Positions 35,029 through 44,798 of a stretch of DNA of 64,000 bases are shown in pieces. Each line of letters starts with the position of its first letter. Within the stretch, counting starts at the first letter, position 1. The DNA is from Rhizobium gallicum bv. gallicum R602sp (GTDB lineage: Bacteria; Pseudomonadota; Alphaproteobacteria; Rhizobiales; Rhizobiaceae): positions 1,183,501 through 1,247,500 of the forward strand of contig NZ_CP006877.1 of the NCBI RefSeq assembly GCF_000816845.1. Direction: 5' to 3'. The translations under genes were made by a program, and so were the position numbers. The notes under the pieces were generated by a model. It was given only the letters and a program-made list of their open reading frames with translations, made no database searches and was not told the origin of the DNA.

Positions 35029-36421
35029 GTCGCTCACCGCACGCGTTCTGCTTCTGACGACCGTCTGGTCGACCGTGGCGCTTGTGGTGATCGGCCTGCT
35101 GATTTCCACGCTTTACCGCCGCAGCGCCGAGCGCGGTTTCCAGGATCTGCTGCGCGCCCAGCTCTACAACGTCATCAATTCCGTGACGATCGGCGATCAG
35201 GGCGCGCTGAGCGGCAGCCCCCAACTCGGCGACCTGCGCTTCGCCCAGCCGAGGACCGGCTGGTACTGGGTGGTGGAGCCGCTTGGAACCTACACGACGG
35301 CGCCGTTGGTTTCGCCTTCGCTGGGATCGGCGACGATCCCTGTTCCCTCGGTGCTGGAAGCACCCTTCGACAAGAATTACGAGCGCTATTACCAGGTGAC
35401 GGATGCGACGGGAAACCGCGTGCAGGTTGCGGAAACCGAAGTGGTGCTCGACACGGACGGGCGCGCTGCGCGCTTCAGGGTGTCGGGCAATGTCGAGGTC
35501 GTCGAGAGCGACGTCAGCAACTTCTCCCACAGTCTCTATCTGGCGCTGGCCGGCTTCGGTGTCGGAAGCCTGATCGTCAATGCGCTTGCCATTCTCTACG
35601 GCCTGAAGCCGCTCGACAAGGCGCGCGCGGCGCTGGAGCGCATCCGGGCGGGAGAGAGCGAACTGCTGAAGGGCGATTTCCCGCGGGAAATCCTACCGCT
35701 TGCCAACGAGGTGAATGCGCTGATCGACAGCAACCGGCGCATCGTCGAGCGCGCCCGGATGCAGGTCGGCAACCTGGCGCATTCGCTGAAGACGCCGATT
35801 GCAGTTCTGCTTAACGAGGCGAGGGTTCTGGAGCGCTCGCACGGTGAGCTGGTGCGCAGCCAGGCCGAAGCGATGCAGGGCCAGGTGCAATCCTACCTCA
35901 ACCGGGCACGCATCGCCGCACAGCGCGAATCGGTGCTGGCGCGAACCGATGCGGAACCTGCGCTGGAGCGGCTGGTGCGCGTGATGCGGCGGCTCAATGG
36001 CGACAAGGAATTCGAGCTCAACGTGACGCCTCAAAACCTCGCGGTTGCCATGGAGCAGCAGGATCTGGAAGAGACCGTCGGCAACCTTTTGGAGAATGCG
36101 TCGCGTTTTGCTACGACGAAGGTTCGGCTCAGCGCAGCCGAAGCGGCCGAGGATGTGAAGGGCGCCGAAGCAAGCGCGCGGCGGCACTGGGTGGAGCTTG
36201 TCATCGAGGACGACGGACCGGGACTGGAGCCCGACCAAATCCGCGAGGCGCTGAAGCGCGGGCGGCGATTGGACGAGAGCAAGCCGGGAACGGGCCTCGG
36301 GCTTTCGATCGTCACGGAGATTTCAAATGAGTATCAGGGCCGGCTCGAGCTCTCCCGCGGGGAGTGGGGCGGCCTGAAGGCGCGGCTAATCCTGCCCGGC
36401 GTCACAAAGGATGTTGCATGA
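35018..36421 (+). CDS. feuQ: FeuQ, sensor histidine kinase
   Basis: A 467-residue inner-membrane kinase. Helices at about 8-30 and 173-195 flank a periplasmic domain of about 140 residues. A HAMP-like linker follows, then H255 in the atypical H-box NLAHSLKTPIAVL, and a HATPase with ENASRFA, DDGPGLEPDQI and GTGLGLSIV. The ATG at 35018 lies inside the end of feuP. It is expected to phosphorylate and dephosphorylate FeuP and to be modulated by FeuN. Confidence 0.9.
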   Translation: MRIKSLTARVLLLTTVWSTVALVVIGLLISTLYRRSAERGFQDLLRAQLYNVINSVTIGDQGALSGSPQLGDLRFAQPRTGWYWVVEPLGTYTTAPLVSPSLGSATIPVPSVLEAPFDKNYERYYQVTDATGNRVQVAETEVVLDTDGRAARFRVSGNVEVVESDVSNFSHSLYLALAGFGVGSLIVNALAILYGLKPLDKARAALERIRAGESELLKGDFPREILPLANEVNALIDSNRRIVERARMQVGNLAHSLKTPIAVLLNEARVLERSHGELVRSQAEAMQGQVQSYLNRARIAAQRESVLARTDAEPALERLVRVMRRLNGDKEFELNVTPQNLAVAMEQQDLEETVGNLLENASRFATTKVRLSAAEAAEDVKGAEASARRHWVELVIEDDGPGLEPDQIREALKRGRRLDESKPGTGLGLSIVTEISNEYQGRLELSRGEWGGLKARLILPGVTKDVA

Positions 36422-36539
36422 GCAATTGCTTGATGCCACAAAGACATAGGCAATTGCATAGCATGCTTTGCCTTAATGCCGACATGGGGCGATGCGCATC
36501 TGGCGGCCCTGATTCACACCCCGATGCTGGTTTGACCGA

Positions 36540-36932
36540 ATGATGTTACGACCGAATGTTTTGATCGTTTCTTCGCTTCTTGTTGCCGTTGCGCTGTCGT
36601 CGTGCACGACGTCCAGGCCTTCGGCATCGGCGGCGTTCATTACGGCGCTGCAGGGCGGAATTGCTGGCCGCAGCGGCGTGCAGCTGAGCGACAGCGACAA
36701 GCAGCGGGCTCTCGAAGCCGAATATCGGGCGCTCGAGGGCGCTGGTGTCGGCCAGCCGGTCGTCTGGAGCGGGCGCAATGTAAGCGGTAAGGTTGTGGCG
36801 GCCGCACCCTATCAGGTGGGTTCGCAGAACTGCCGTCAATACACGCATACGCTGACGGCGGACAGCAAGGACACCGTCACGCGTGGCGCGGCCTGCCGCA
36901 ACAGTGACGGAAGCTGGTCGCCGCTCGGCTGA
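36540..36932 (+). CDS. Small surface lipoprotein (RT0821/Lpp0805-like)
   Basis: A 130-residue protein with a lipobox (LLVAVALSSC, lipidated C22). The C-terminal half (DSDKQRALEAEYRALEGAGVGQPVVWSGRNVSGKVVAAAPYQVGSQNCRQYTHTL ... RGAACRNSDGSWSPL) matches the 17-kDa surface-antigen-like outer-membrane lipoprotein family. It stands alone between feuQ and the cytochrome c maturation operon. ATG 36540 or 36543 as start. Function unknown, probably in envelope structure. Confidence 0.82.
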   Translation: MMLRPNVLIVSSLLVAVALSSCTTSRPSASAAFITALQGGIAGRSGVQLSDSDKQRALEAEYRALEGAGVGQPVVWSGRNVSGKVVAAAPYQVGSQNCRQYTHTLTADSKDTVTRGAACRNSDGSWSPLG

Positions 36933-37047
36933 CTTCGGCCGGTGCTGCGGATAACATCCTCCTGATATTGCGGCCAAACGCCTCAAATCTTCGTCATTCC
37001 GACTTTGCCAGTTGGAATGGCCCCGCGCTTCAAGTATTTGGGCCGGT

Positions 37048-38184
37048 ATGATGTTCTGGATTCTGGTGGCCACGATGACCGCGGCTGTTGCCGCCTTCCT
37101 GCTTTATCCGCTTTTGCGCGGCGCGAAGGCGGCTGACGACGACCGTGCCGGCGAAGCGGCGGTCTATCGCGATCAGCTGCGCGAACTCGATCGCGATTTG
37201 GTCGGCGGATTGATTTCGGCCGACGAGGCGGATTATGCGCGGGCCGAAATCGGCCGCAGGCTGATTGCCGTCTCGGCTGCCGAGCCGAAGACGGAACGCA
37301 AGCCCGTTCGCCCGCACCGTTTCAGCGAGGCTTTCGTTCTCCTGCTGCTGCCAGTTCTCGGGCTCTGTCTTTACATCACGCTCGGCCGTCCTGATGTGCC
37401 GTCGCGGCCGTTGGCGGGTCGGCTGGCGGATCCTGGCAACGACATGGCGGTGCTGATTGTGAAGGCGGAGCGGCATCTTTCGGAGAATCCGGATGACGGC
37501 AGGGGCTGGGACGTGCTGGCGCCGATCTATTACAATGCGATGCGCATCGCCGATGCGGAGAAGGCCTACCGCAATGCCATCCGGCTGCTCGGGCCGAGCC
37601 CGATCCGTCTTGACGGGCTGGCCGAAACGCTGATGGCGGGCGCCAACGGTGTCGTGACCGAGGAGACGCGCAAGGTGCTGGAGCAGTCGCTTTCACTCGA
37701 GCCTGACAATGCGCGTGCGAAGTTCTACGTGGCGCTGAGCCTGGAGCAGGCGGGGCAACCGGGGCAGGCGAAGGTGGCTTTCGAGGCGCTGGCGCAAGAA
37801 TCGCCCGCCGATGCGCCATGGCTGCCGCTGGTCAACGAGCATATCGCCAAAAACGGCGGCGCTCCGGTGGTGGCGGACGGCAAGGCGCCGGGCAATCCAA
37901 CAGAGGAAGATGTCGCAGCGGCGCAGGATATGAGCAGCAGTGAGCAGCAGCAGATGATCCGCGGCATGGTGGAAAGCCTCGATGCAAAGCTTGTTGCAGA
38001 GCCGAACAATTTCGAGGGCTGGATGCGGCTTGTCCGTTCCTATGCGGTCTTGAACGACAAGGATCGTGCCGCAAGCGCGCTGAAGCGCGCCCTTTCGGCC
38101 TTTCCTGCCGAAGGCGAAGAGGGCAGGCAGCTGATGGCGCTGGCGCGCGAACTCGGCATTGCGGCGGAAGGAGGAACGGAATGA
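37048..38184 (+). CDS. ccmI: Cytochrome c maturation protein CcmI (CycH)
   Basis: A 378-residue inner-membrane protein: first helix at 4-20 ([21 protein letters not shown]), a short cytoplasmic loop ([31 protein letters not shown], the CcmI hallmark), second helix near 95-112, then a TPR-type periplasmic domain ([34 protein letters not shown]). CcmI delivers apocytochrome c to the CcmF-CcmH ligation complex. It starts the ccmI-E-F-H operon, whose genes all overlap by four bases. Confidence 0.92.
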   Translation: MMFWILVATMTAAVAAFLLYPLLRGAKAADDDRAGEAAVYRDQLRELDRDLVGGLISADEADYARAEIGRRLIAVSAAEPKTERKPVRPHRFSEAFVLLLLPVLGLCLYITLGRPDVPSRPLAGRLADPGNDMAVLIVKAERHLSENPDDGRGWDVLAPIYYNAMRIADAEKAYRNAIRLLGPSPIRLDGLAETLMAGANGVVTEETRKVLEQSLSLEPDNARAKFYVALSLEQAGQPGQAKVAFEALAQESPADAPWLPLVNEHIAKNGGAPVVADGKAPGNPTEEDVAAAQDMSSSEQQQMIRGMVESLDAKLVAEPNNFEGWMRLVRSYAVLNDKDRAASALKRALSAFPAEGEEGRQLMALARELGIAAEGGTE

Positions 38185-38633
38185 CGCGCAAGCAGAAGCG
38201 CCTTGCGGTGATTGGCGGCGGCATGGGCTTCATCCTCGCCGCGGTGCTGCTCGTCATGTTCGCCTTCAGCCAGTCGGTCGCCTATTTCTACATGCCGGCC
38301 GACCTTGCCAAAACACCGGTAGCGCCGGAGACGCGCATCCGCCTCGGCGGGCTGGTCGGCGAGGGCAGCGTCGTGCGCGGCGCAGGCTCGACGGTGGAAT
38401 TCGCCGTCACCGACGGCAGCGGCGATCAGGTAAAGGTCAAATATACCGGCATCCTGCCCGACCTGTTCCGCGAAGGGCAGGGGGTCGTGACGGAAGGCAA
38501 GTTTGCGGCCGGCAGCCGGGAGTTCATGGCCGATACGGTGCTTGCCAAGCACGACGAGAAATACATGCCGAAGGACGTTGCCGACCGGCTGAAGGCGCAG
38601 GGTCTGTGGCAGGAAGGCGAGGGTACGCAATGA
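38181..38633 (+). CDS. ccmE: Heme chaperone CcmE (CycJ)
   Basis: A 150-residue protein with an N-terminal membrane anchor (about 8-28) and a beta-barrel periplasmic domain. H124 in [13 protein letters not shown] is the covalent heme-binding histidine, with Y128 as axial ligand. CcmE takes heme from CcmABCD and passes it to CcmF. The start overlaps the ccmI stop (ATGA) and the stop overlaps the ccmF start. Confidence 0.95.
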   Translation: MTRKQKRLAVIGGGMGFILAAVLLVMFAFSQSVAYFYMPADLAKTPVAPETRIRLGGLVGEGSVVRGAGSTVEFAVTDGSGDQVKVKYTGILPDLFREGQGVVTEGKFAAGSREFMADTVLAKHDEKYMPKDVADRLKAQGLWQEGEGTQ

Positions 38634-40618
38634 TCATCGAGATCGGTCACTACGCACTTGTCCTGGCGCTGGCGGCAGCGATCGTTGTTTCGCTGGTGCC
38701 GGCAATCGGCGCGCGCAGACTTGACCAGGCGATGATGGATGTCGCGCCGCTCGGCTCCCTCGTGCTCTTTGCGCTGGTGACCTTCTCCTTTTGCGTTTTG
38801 ACCTATGCCCATGTGGTCTCCGACTTTACCGTCCGGAACGTCTGGGAGAACTCGCATTCGCTGGTGCCGCTGATCTACAAATATTCCGGCGTCTGGGGCA
38901 ATCACGAAGGCTCGATGATGCTGTGGCTGCTGATCCTTGCGCTGTTCAGCGCCCTGGTGGCGCTCTTCGGCCGCAATCTGCCGGACAGGCTGAAGGCCAA
39001 TGTGCTTTCGGTTCAGGCGTGGATCTCCGCCGCCTTCATCCTCTTCATCCTGTTGACCTCCAACCCGTTCGTCCGTCTCGATCCGGCACCGGCCGAGGGC
39101 CGCGACCTCAATCCGGTGCTGCAGGATATCGGGCTCGCCATCCATCCGCCGCTGCTTTATCTCGGTTATGTCGGCTTTTCGGTGTGCTTCTCCTTTGCCG
39201 TCGCCGCCTTGATCGAAGGCCGGATCGATGCCGCCTGGGCGCGCTGGGTCAGGCCCTGGACACTGGCGGCCTGGACCTTCCTGACGCTCGGCATCGCCAT
39301 GGGCTCCTACTGGGCCTATTACGAACTCGGCTGGGGCGGCTGGTGGTTCTGGGATCCGGTCGAAAACGCCTCCTTCATGCCATGGCTTGCCGGAACCGCA
39401 CTCTTGCATTCGGCGCTGGTGATGGAAAAGCGCGAGGCGCTGAAGATCTGGACCGTGCTGCTTGCAATCCTTACCTTCTCGCTGTCGCTGCTCGGCACCT
39501 TCCTGGTGCGCTCCGGCGTCTTGACCTCGGTGCATGCCTTTGCCAGCGACCCGAGCCGCGGCGTCTTCATTCTTTGCATTCTCATGCTCTTCATCGGCGG
39601 AGCGCTGTCGCTGTTTGCGTTTCGCGCACCGCGTTTGAGTGCGGGCGGCCTGTTTGCGCCGGTCTCGCGCGAAGGCGCCTTGGTGCTGAACAACCTGATC
39701 CTCACGGTTGCCTGCGGCACCGTCTTGACCGGGACACTCTATCCGCTGCTTCTGGAGACGCTCACCGGCGACAAGATCTCCGTTGGCGCGCCGTTCTTCA
39801 ACATGACCTTCGGGCTCTTGATGGCACCGTTGCTCGTCGCCGTGCCGTTCGGTCCGCTGCTTGCCTGGAAGCGCGGCGACCTTCTGGGCGTGCTGCAGCG
39901 GCTCTATGTCGTGGCAGGGGTTGCCTTCGCCGCGGCGATCGCCGTCTTCTACATCGAGCACGGCGGGCCGGTGCTGTCGGTGCTCGGGCTGGCGGCCGGG
40001 CTGTTCCTGGTCGCAGGTGCGGCTGCCGATCTGTGGTATCGCGCCGGCATCGGCAAGGTGAAGGCGCATGTCGCCTGGAAGCGGCTGACAGGCCTGCCGC
40101 GCTCGGCCTTCGGCACCGCACTTGCGCATGCCGGACTTGGCGTTAGCGTCATCGGCATCGTTGCGGTGTCGGCCTTTTCGACCGAGCATGTGCTCGAGAT
40201 GAAGCCGGGCGAGACCACCGAGGCTGGAGGCTACACGCTTTCCTTCGACGGTCTCAAGCCGGCGAAAGGGCCGAACTATAGCGAGGAGCGCGGACACTTC
40301 ACGGTGCGGCGCGGCGGCGCCGTGGTCGCCGATACCTGGTCGGCGAAGCGCCTTTATGCCGCCCGCCAGATGCCGACGACGGAAGCCGGCATCCTCACCT
40401 TCGGGGCAAGCCAGCTCTACGTGTCGCTCGGCGATCCGACCAAGGACGGCGGCATCGTCGTGCGCATCTGGTGGAAACCGTTCATCCTGTTGATCTGGGG
40501 CGGGACGCTGCTGATGGCGGTGGGTGGCTTCGTGTCGCTCTCCGACCGGCGGCTGCGCGTCGGCGCCCCGCGCCGCAAGGCAAGACCGCTAAAACCGGTC
40601 ATGGAGGCGACGGAATGA
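38630..40618 (+). CDS. ccmF: Cytochrome c heme lyase CcmF (CycK)
   Basis: A 662-residue polytopic protein with many membrane helices. The tryptophan-rich WWD motif [20 protein letters not shown] (near residues 235-255) and conserved His residues for heme handling mark CcmF. It reduces CcmE-bound heme and joins it to apocytochrome c with CcmH and CcmI. Start ATG 38630 overlaps the ccmE stop; the longer frame from 38159 is out-of-gene extension. Confidence 0.96.
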   Translation: MIIEIGHYALVLALAAAIVVSLVPAIGARRLDQAMMDVAPLGSLVLFALVTFSFCVLTYAHVVSDFTVRNVWENSHSLVPLIYKYSGVWGNHEGSMMLWLLILALFSALVALFGRNLPDRLKANVLSVQAWISAAFILFILLTSNPFVRLDPAPAEGRDLNPVLQDIGLAIHPPLLYLGYVGFSVCFSFAVAALIEGRIDAAWARWVRPWTLAAWTFLTLGIAMGSYWAYYELGWGGWWFWDPVENASFMPWLAGTALLHSALVMEKREALKIWTVLLAILTFSLSLLGTFLVRSGVLTSVHAFASDPSRGVFILCILMLFIGGALSLFAFRAPRLSAGGLFAPVSREGALVLNNLILTVACGTVLTGTLYPLLLETLTGDKISVGAPFFNMTFGLLMAPLLVAVPFGPLLAWKRGDLLGVLQRLYVVAGVAFAAAIAVFYIEHGGPVLSVLGLAAGLFLVAGAAADLWYRAGIGKVKAHVAWKRLTGLPRSAFGTALAHAGLGVSVIGIVAVSAFSTEHVLEMKPGETTEAGGYTLSFDGLKPAKGPNYSEERGHFTVRRGGAVVADTWSAKRLYAARQMPTTEAGILTFGASQLYVSLGDPTKDGGIVVRIWWKPFILLIWGGTLLMAVGGFVSLSDRRLRVGAPRRKARPLKPVMEATE

Positions 40619-41070
40619 TCCGGCCGATCCTCTTCGCCATCGCGTTGTTTCTTTCCGCAGCACCGGCCTTTGCCGTCAATCCCGACGAGGTGCTGGCCGA
40701 CCCGGCGCTCGAGGCGCGTGCCCGCTCGCTGTCGGCCGAACTGCGCTGCATGGTCTGCCAGAACCAGTCGATCGACGATTCCAATGCCGACCTCGCCAAG
40801 GACCTCAGGCTGCTGGTGCGCGAGCGTATCACCGATGGCGACACCGACGAGGAGGTACTGAACTACATCGTTTCGCGCTACGGCGAATTCGTGCTGCTGA
40901 AGCCTCGGCTCAGTACCCGCACCATGCTGCTTTGGGGCGCGCCAGTGCTCCTTGTCATCGTAGGTGGCATCTCGCTGCTGGTGTTCGCGCGGCGGCGTGC
41001 GGGAAAGCCGACCGGTAGCCCGCTGACGGCGGAGGAGCAGGCAAAGCTCGACGAACTGCTTGGCAGGTGA
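40615..41070 (+). CDS. ccmH: Cytochrome c maturation protein CcmH (CycL)
   Basis: A 151-residue protein with a signal peptide (1-20), the redox motif C45-M-V-C48 within [17 protein letters not shown], and a C-terminal membrane helix (about 105-122). CcmH keeps the apocytochrome CxxCH thiols reduced before heme ligation. The start overlaps the ccmF stop. It is the last gene of the operon. Confidence 0.95.
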   Translation: MIRPILFAIALFLSAAPAFAVNPDEVLADPALEARARSLSAELRCMVCQNQSIDDSNADLAKDLRLLVRERITDGDTDEEVLNYIVSRYGEFVLLKPRLSTRTMLLWGAPVLLVIVGGISLLVFARRRAGKPTGSPLTAEEQAKLDELLGR

Positions 41071-41163
41071 TCACGCCCGCATCTTGCTGACAGCATAATG
41101 GCTTCGCAAATCAACCTGCGGTAAGATGCGCGCCCGGGAGCCATCGCAGCATGCGGGGAAGAC

Positions 41164-43380
41164 ATGAAGCGCCGTCTTGCAGCAATTCTGATCGCTGACG
41201 TCGCCGGTTACAGCCGTTTGAGCCAGATCGACGAAGAGGGCACGCGCCGCTGCTTCCAGGCGGATATGGACGACATCATCCTGCCCAAGATCACCGAACA
41301 TCACGGCCGGCTGGTGAAGACCATGGGAGACGGCCTACTTGTTGAATTTCACAGCGTTGTCGATGCCTTGCATTGCGCAATAGACGTACAGCGCGAGAAG
41401 GCATTGCTAAAAGCATCCGACGATGGAGCGATGCGGCTCGATTTCCGCATCGGCGTCAACCTTGGAGACATCATTGTCGAGGGCGACGACATTCAGGGTG
41501 ATGGCGTCAATATCGCGGACCGCATACAGGCGCTTGCCGAGCCGGGCGGGATTGCGATCTCCGGCACGACTTACGATCAGGTAAAAACCAAGCTTGATGT
41601 CGGCTACACCTCGCTTGGCAGGCAAAAAGCGAAGAGCATCGTCGAGCCGATCCGCGTCTACCGGGTCGTGCTGGATCCGAATAAAGCCCAGACATCGCCG
41701 AGAAGCTTCAAGCGTCTGTTGAGGATGCCTGCCGGGCTGGCGGCTGCCATTGCCGTCCTGCTTTTGGCCGCTGCCACAGCTTACTGGTGGCAGCCGTGGG
41801 AGCTTGGCCTGACGCCAACGCTGGTCGAGCGCTTCGCCTATCCCTTGCCGGACAAACCTTCGGTGGCGGTGTTGCCGTTCATCAATGTCAGCGGCAATAC
41901 GGAGCAGGATCATCTGGCGCAGGGGCTGACCGACGACCTGATCACGGAACTGTCCAAGGTTTCGGGGCTCTTCGTCATCGCCAGACATTCAGTATTTGCC
42001 ATTCGCAACGGTGAAGGAAAGATTCAGGATGTCGCGGCGGAGCTCGGCGTCCACTACGTGCTCGAGGGCACGTTGCAGCGCGCGGGGCCGCGGCTGCGGA
42101 TCAACGTCAAGCTGATCGACGCGCTGAGCGGACTTTCGGTTTGGGCCGAGCGCTACGACCGCCAATATGCCGACCTTTTCGCAATCCAGGACGACGTCAC
42201 CGGCAAGATCATCTCCGCGCTCGCGGTGGAACTCAGCGAGGGCGAGCGCACCCAGCTGGAGCGGATACCGAGCGACAATCTGGAAGCCTACGATTACTAC
42301 ATGCGGGCGGAGCAGGAGGGCCTCGCCTACAGCGACGTGGAAACCTATCGGCGCACGCTGTCCTATTATCAGAAGGCGATCGATCTCGATCCGAACTTTG
42401 CTGATGCGCATGCCGGCATTGCGCGCGTTGCCGTCGACGTCTGGCGCAACGACTACAACTTCCTCTGGTCGGCGGCTGTGGCGCGCAAGATCGCCTATGA
42501 TGCGGCCGGACAAGCGCTCAAGCTCGACCCCGACAATGCACGCGCCCACACCGTTCTCGCCCTGCTGCAGCTGGTTGACGGTCGGGCCGCGGAGGCGCGG
42601 GACTCGGCAAACCGGGCGGTACAGGCGCAGCCCAACAGTGCGGAGGCCTTCGGCAACCTGGCTTTGATCCTCGCCCATACGGGAAGTCACGAAGAAGCCG
42701 TAGCTGAGATGGAAAAGGCTTTGCGGCTCGATCCCGCTCCACCGTCGAGCTTCCGGCTGCTGGCCGGAATCGTCTTTTACACTGCGCGGGACAACAGGCG
42801 CGCAATTCCGCTCATCGAGGCGGCGCGGGATGCGCTGCCCAACGCAGAGCCTGCGCGCGAGTACCTGACGGCAGCTTATGCGTATGAAGGGGACCGGGTT
42901 CGCGGCGCGAAGGAAAAGGCCAAGCTTCTGGAACTGTTTCCGGACGCCAACCTTACCTACTACCACTATCTCTACGACTACTGGCGCGAAGACGACCTGG
43001 AGCACCATCTAGCGGGATTGCGCGCGGCCGGGATTCCGGAATGGCCGTTTGGGTTCGTCGGTTCGGAAGCTGATCAGCTTGATGCAGACGCCTTGCGCAA
43101 CCTGATCAGCGACAAGACGTGGAGCGGAAAACACAAAAACGGAACGGTGTTCGTCCAGTATTTCGACAAGGCCGGCAATACCGCCTACCGCAGCGCCAAT
43201 ACCAACATCACCGGCACGGTGGAGGTGCAGGGCAACAGGCTCTGCGAGCGGTTCGGCGGCTATTTTCTCGATCGCATGGTGTGCGGGCAAGTTTACAGAA
43301 ACAAGGACGCCGGACAAGCCGGCGCACAGTATGTTCACGTAACCCCGCAGGCGCTGAAGTTCTTCTCGCTGACCCCGTGA
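41164..43380 (+). CDS. Class III adenylate/guanylate cyclase with TPR domain
   Basis: A 738-residue protein. The N-terminal class III cyclase domain has the metal-binding Asp residues D12 (ILIADVAGYSRL) and D56 (KTMGDGLLVEF). A membrane helix (about 182-203) follows, then a TolB-like domain (SVAVLPFINVSGNTEQDHLAQGLTDDLITELSK) and C-terminal TPRs (about 390-620, such as SYYQKAIDLDPNFADAHAGIARV). This architecture is expanded in rhizobia and presumably makes cAMP. The signal sensed is unknown. It is monocistronic and ends 2 bases before the convergent YHS gene. Confidence 0.92.
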   Translation: MKRRLAAILIADVAGYSRLSQIDEEGTRRCFQADMDDIILPKITEHHGRLVKTMGDGLLVEFHSVVDALHCAIDVQREKALLKASDDGAMRLDFRIGVNLGDIIVEGDDIQGDGVNIADRIQALAEPGGIAISGTTYDQVKTKLDVGYTSLGRQKAKSIVEPIRVYRVVLDPNKAQTSPRSFKRLLRMPAGLAAAIAVLLLAAATAYWWQPWELGLTPTLVERFAYPLPDKPSVAVLPFINVSGNTEQDHLAQGLTDDLITELSKVSGLFVIARHSVFAIRNGEGKIQDVAAELGVHYVLEGTLQRAGPRLRINVKLIDALSGLSVWAERYDRQYADLFAIQDDVTGKIISALAVELSEGERTQLERIPSDNLEAYDYYMRAEQEGLAYSDVETYRRTLSYYQKAIDLDPNFADAHAGIARVAVDVWRNDYNFLWSAAVARKIAYDAAGQALKLDPDNARAHTVLALLQLVDGRAAEARDSANRAVQAQPNSAEAFGNLALILAHTGSHEEAVAEMEKALRLDPAPPSSFRLLAGIVFYTARDNRRAIPLIEAARDALPNAEPAREYLTAAYAYEGDRVRGAKEKAKLLELFPDANLTYYHYLYDYWREDDLEHHLAGLRAAGIPEWPFGFVGSEADQLDADALRNLISDKTWSGKHKNGTVFVQYFDKAGNTAYRSANTNITGTVEVQGNRLCERFGGYFLDRMVCGQVYRNKDAGQAGAQYVHVTPQALKFFSLTP

Positions 43381-43382
43381 AC

Positions 43383-43904
43383 TCACTTGGCCGACATATC
43401 CTGCCAGTCCTTGCGCACCTTGTCGGAAATCAGGGTGCTCTGCACCTCCGACCAGTGCTTTTGGGAGTCGACGACCTTGGTCGGCTTCTTTTCGAAGCCT
43501 TCCGCGGCACCGGGATCGTAACTCAGATAGAGCTTGCCATCGATGATCCGCCATGCCTTGGGGTCGATATTGGTCGTGACGGTTCCGAAGGAAACGCCGT
43601 CAGCGCAATAGCCGCCGTATTGAGGCGCATATTTGCCTGGTTCGGCGATGAAGCGGTCGCGGTTTTCGGAACTGGTGAAATGCCATTCGGCACCCAGCCA
43701 ACGATACGAATAGACCGGAGATCCTTCCACGGCCCTGTTCTCGGTGAAATAGGCAACCGGATCGTAGCCCTTGATCGCCACGTCCCCGAAATAGCCGGTA
43801 TTCACCGGCTCTTGCGCCGAGGCCGGCTGCACAAACGCCAAGAGGATCGCCGCGCCAGCGATAATGTAGGCGGGAGTCCCGCCCGTCTGCTTGCGATATG
43901 ACAT
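43383..43904 (-). CDS. YHS domain-containing periplasmic protein
   Basis: A 173-residue protein with a signal peptide (AYIIAGAAILLAFVQPASAQ). The YHS core is GYDPVAYFTENRAVEGSPVYSYRWLGAEWHFTSSENRDRFIAEPGKYAPQYGGYCA. The domain is associated with metal handling, but the role here is unknown. Start at 43904 (MSYRKQTGG), with GGGAG upstream. Downstream of the ankyrin gene on the same strand, with 41 bases between, so probably one operon. Confidence 0.88.
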   Translation of the reverse strand: MSYRKQTGGTPAYIIAGAAILLAFVQPASAQEPVNTGYFGDVAIKGYDPVAYFTENRAVEGSPVYSYRWLGAEWHFTSSENRDRFIAEPGKYAPQYGGYCADGVSFGTVTTNIDPKAWRIIDGKLYLSYDPGAAEGFEKKPTKVVDSQKHWSEVQSTLISDKVRKDWQDMSAK

Positions 43905-43945
43905 GTGTCCATTCTCCCAGTTCGGGCGATGAGATGCAGCAAGCG

Positions 43946-44536
43946 CTATTTCCGCTTCGTGCACTCGCCATACAGCCACTCGCCGACCAGGTCGGCCTGC
44001 TGGCAAACAGCGCCCGCTTTCAACAGCAGGTCTGCGGCATCCCAGTGGGATCGCCATCCGGCCTGCGTCAACGGCGTGTAGCCGTTGCGTTCCTTCGCCT
44101 CTATGTTTGCCTTGTGCGCGACGAGGAAGGCGACGATATCGGCATGACCTTCTTCGGCCGCAGCATGAAGCGGCGACATTTGGTAGAAGTTCTTTTCATC
44201 ATTGATCAGCGCACCCTTCGATACGAGCAGCTCAACGACATCGAGGTGCCCGCCATAGGCTGCCGCGTGCAACGCCGTCAGGCCGCCCTTGTTTCTGATC
44301 TCGATATCGGCGCCTTTTTCGAGAAGGAGTGCGACGACATCCTTGTTTCCGGCAAGCGCCGCGATCAGTAAAGGCGGCTCTCCTGCGGCGTCCGGCTCGG
44401 CGATATTCGCGCCCTGATCGATAAGCTGGCCGGCATGTTCGCGATTGCCGCCCCTTGCCGCATCGTGCAGAGCACCACCCCAGGCGAGCGAGATCCCAAG
44501 CAAGACACCCAACGCAGATGTTCCGACAACCCTCAT
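43946..44536 (-). CDS. Periplasmic ankyrin-repeat protein
   Basis: A 196-residue protein with a signal peptide (VVGTSALGVLLGISLAWG) and four or five ankyrin repeats (GEPPLLIAALAGNKDVVALLLEKGADI, GLTALHAAAYGGHLDVVELLVSKGA, MSPLHAAAEEGHADIVAFLVAHKANI, GYTPLTQAGWRSHWDAADLLLKAGA). A terminal Cys pair (VCQQADLVGEWLYGEC) may be oxidised. Start at 44536 (MRVVGTSALG). Exported ankyrin proteins usually mediate protein contacts. The YHS protein is its likely operon partner. Confidence 0.9.
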   Translation of the reverse strand: MRVVGTSALGVLLGISLAWGGALHDAARGGNREHAGQLIDQGANIAEPDAAGEPPLLIAALAGNKDVVALLLEKGADIEIRNKGGLTALHAAAYGGHLDVVELLVSKGALINDEKNFYQMSPLHAAAEEGHADIVAFLVAHKANIEAKERNGYTPLTQAGWRSHWDAADLLLKAGAVCQQADLVGEWLYGECTKRK

Positions 44537-44798
44537 CGCATGACCCTTGCCCCAAGGCATCCTCGCCGGATCGAAAGAATATTTAAGGTATCATGAATAT
44601 ATCTGGGGGAGCAAGAAGTACAGCGCTCAACCCGTCGAGGCTGCCTTGGACATTGAAATTTATAGAGCGCTAATTCCTACATTACGAATTTTTCATTATG
44701 CGGACAGTTCGCAGTAAGGTTCGGCATCCTATATCTTCGTGCATCGACCGATCCGGCATTGGCCGGGACGAAGACAAGAAGAAGAGAAGGTGCCTAAA

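Noticed and set aside
38426..40297. 623-codon open frame antisense to ccmF
   Set aside because: ccmF is certain from the WWD motif and operon overlaps. The antisense product is low-complexity.
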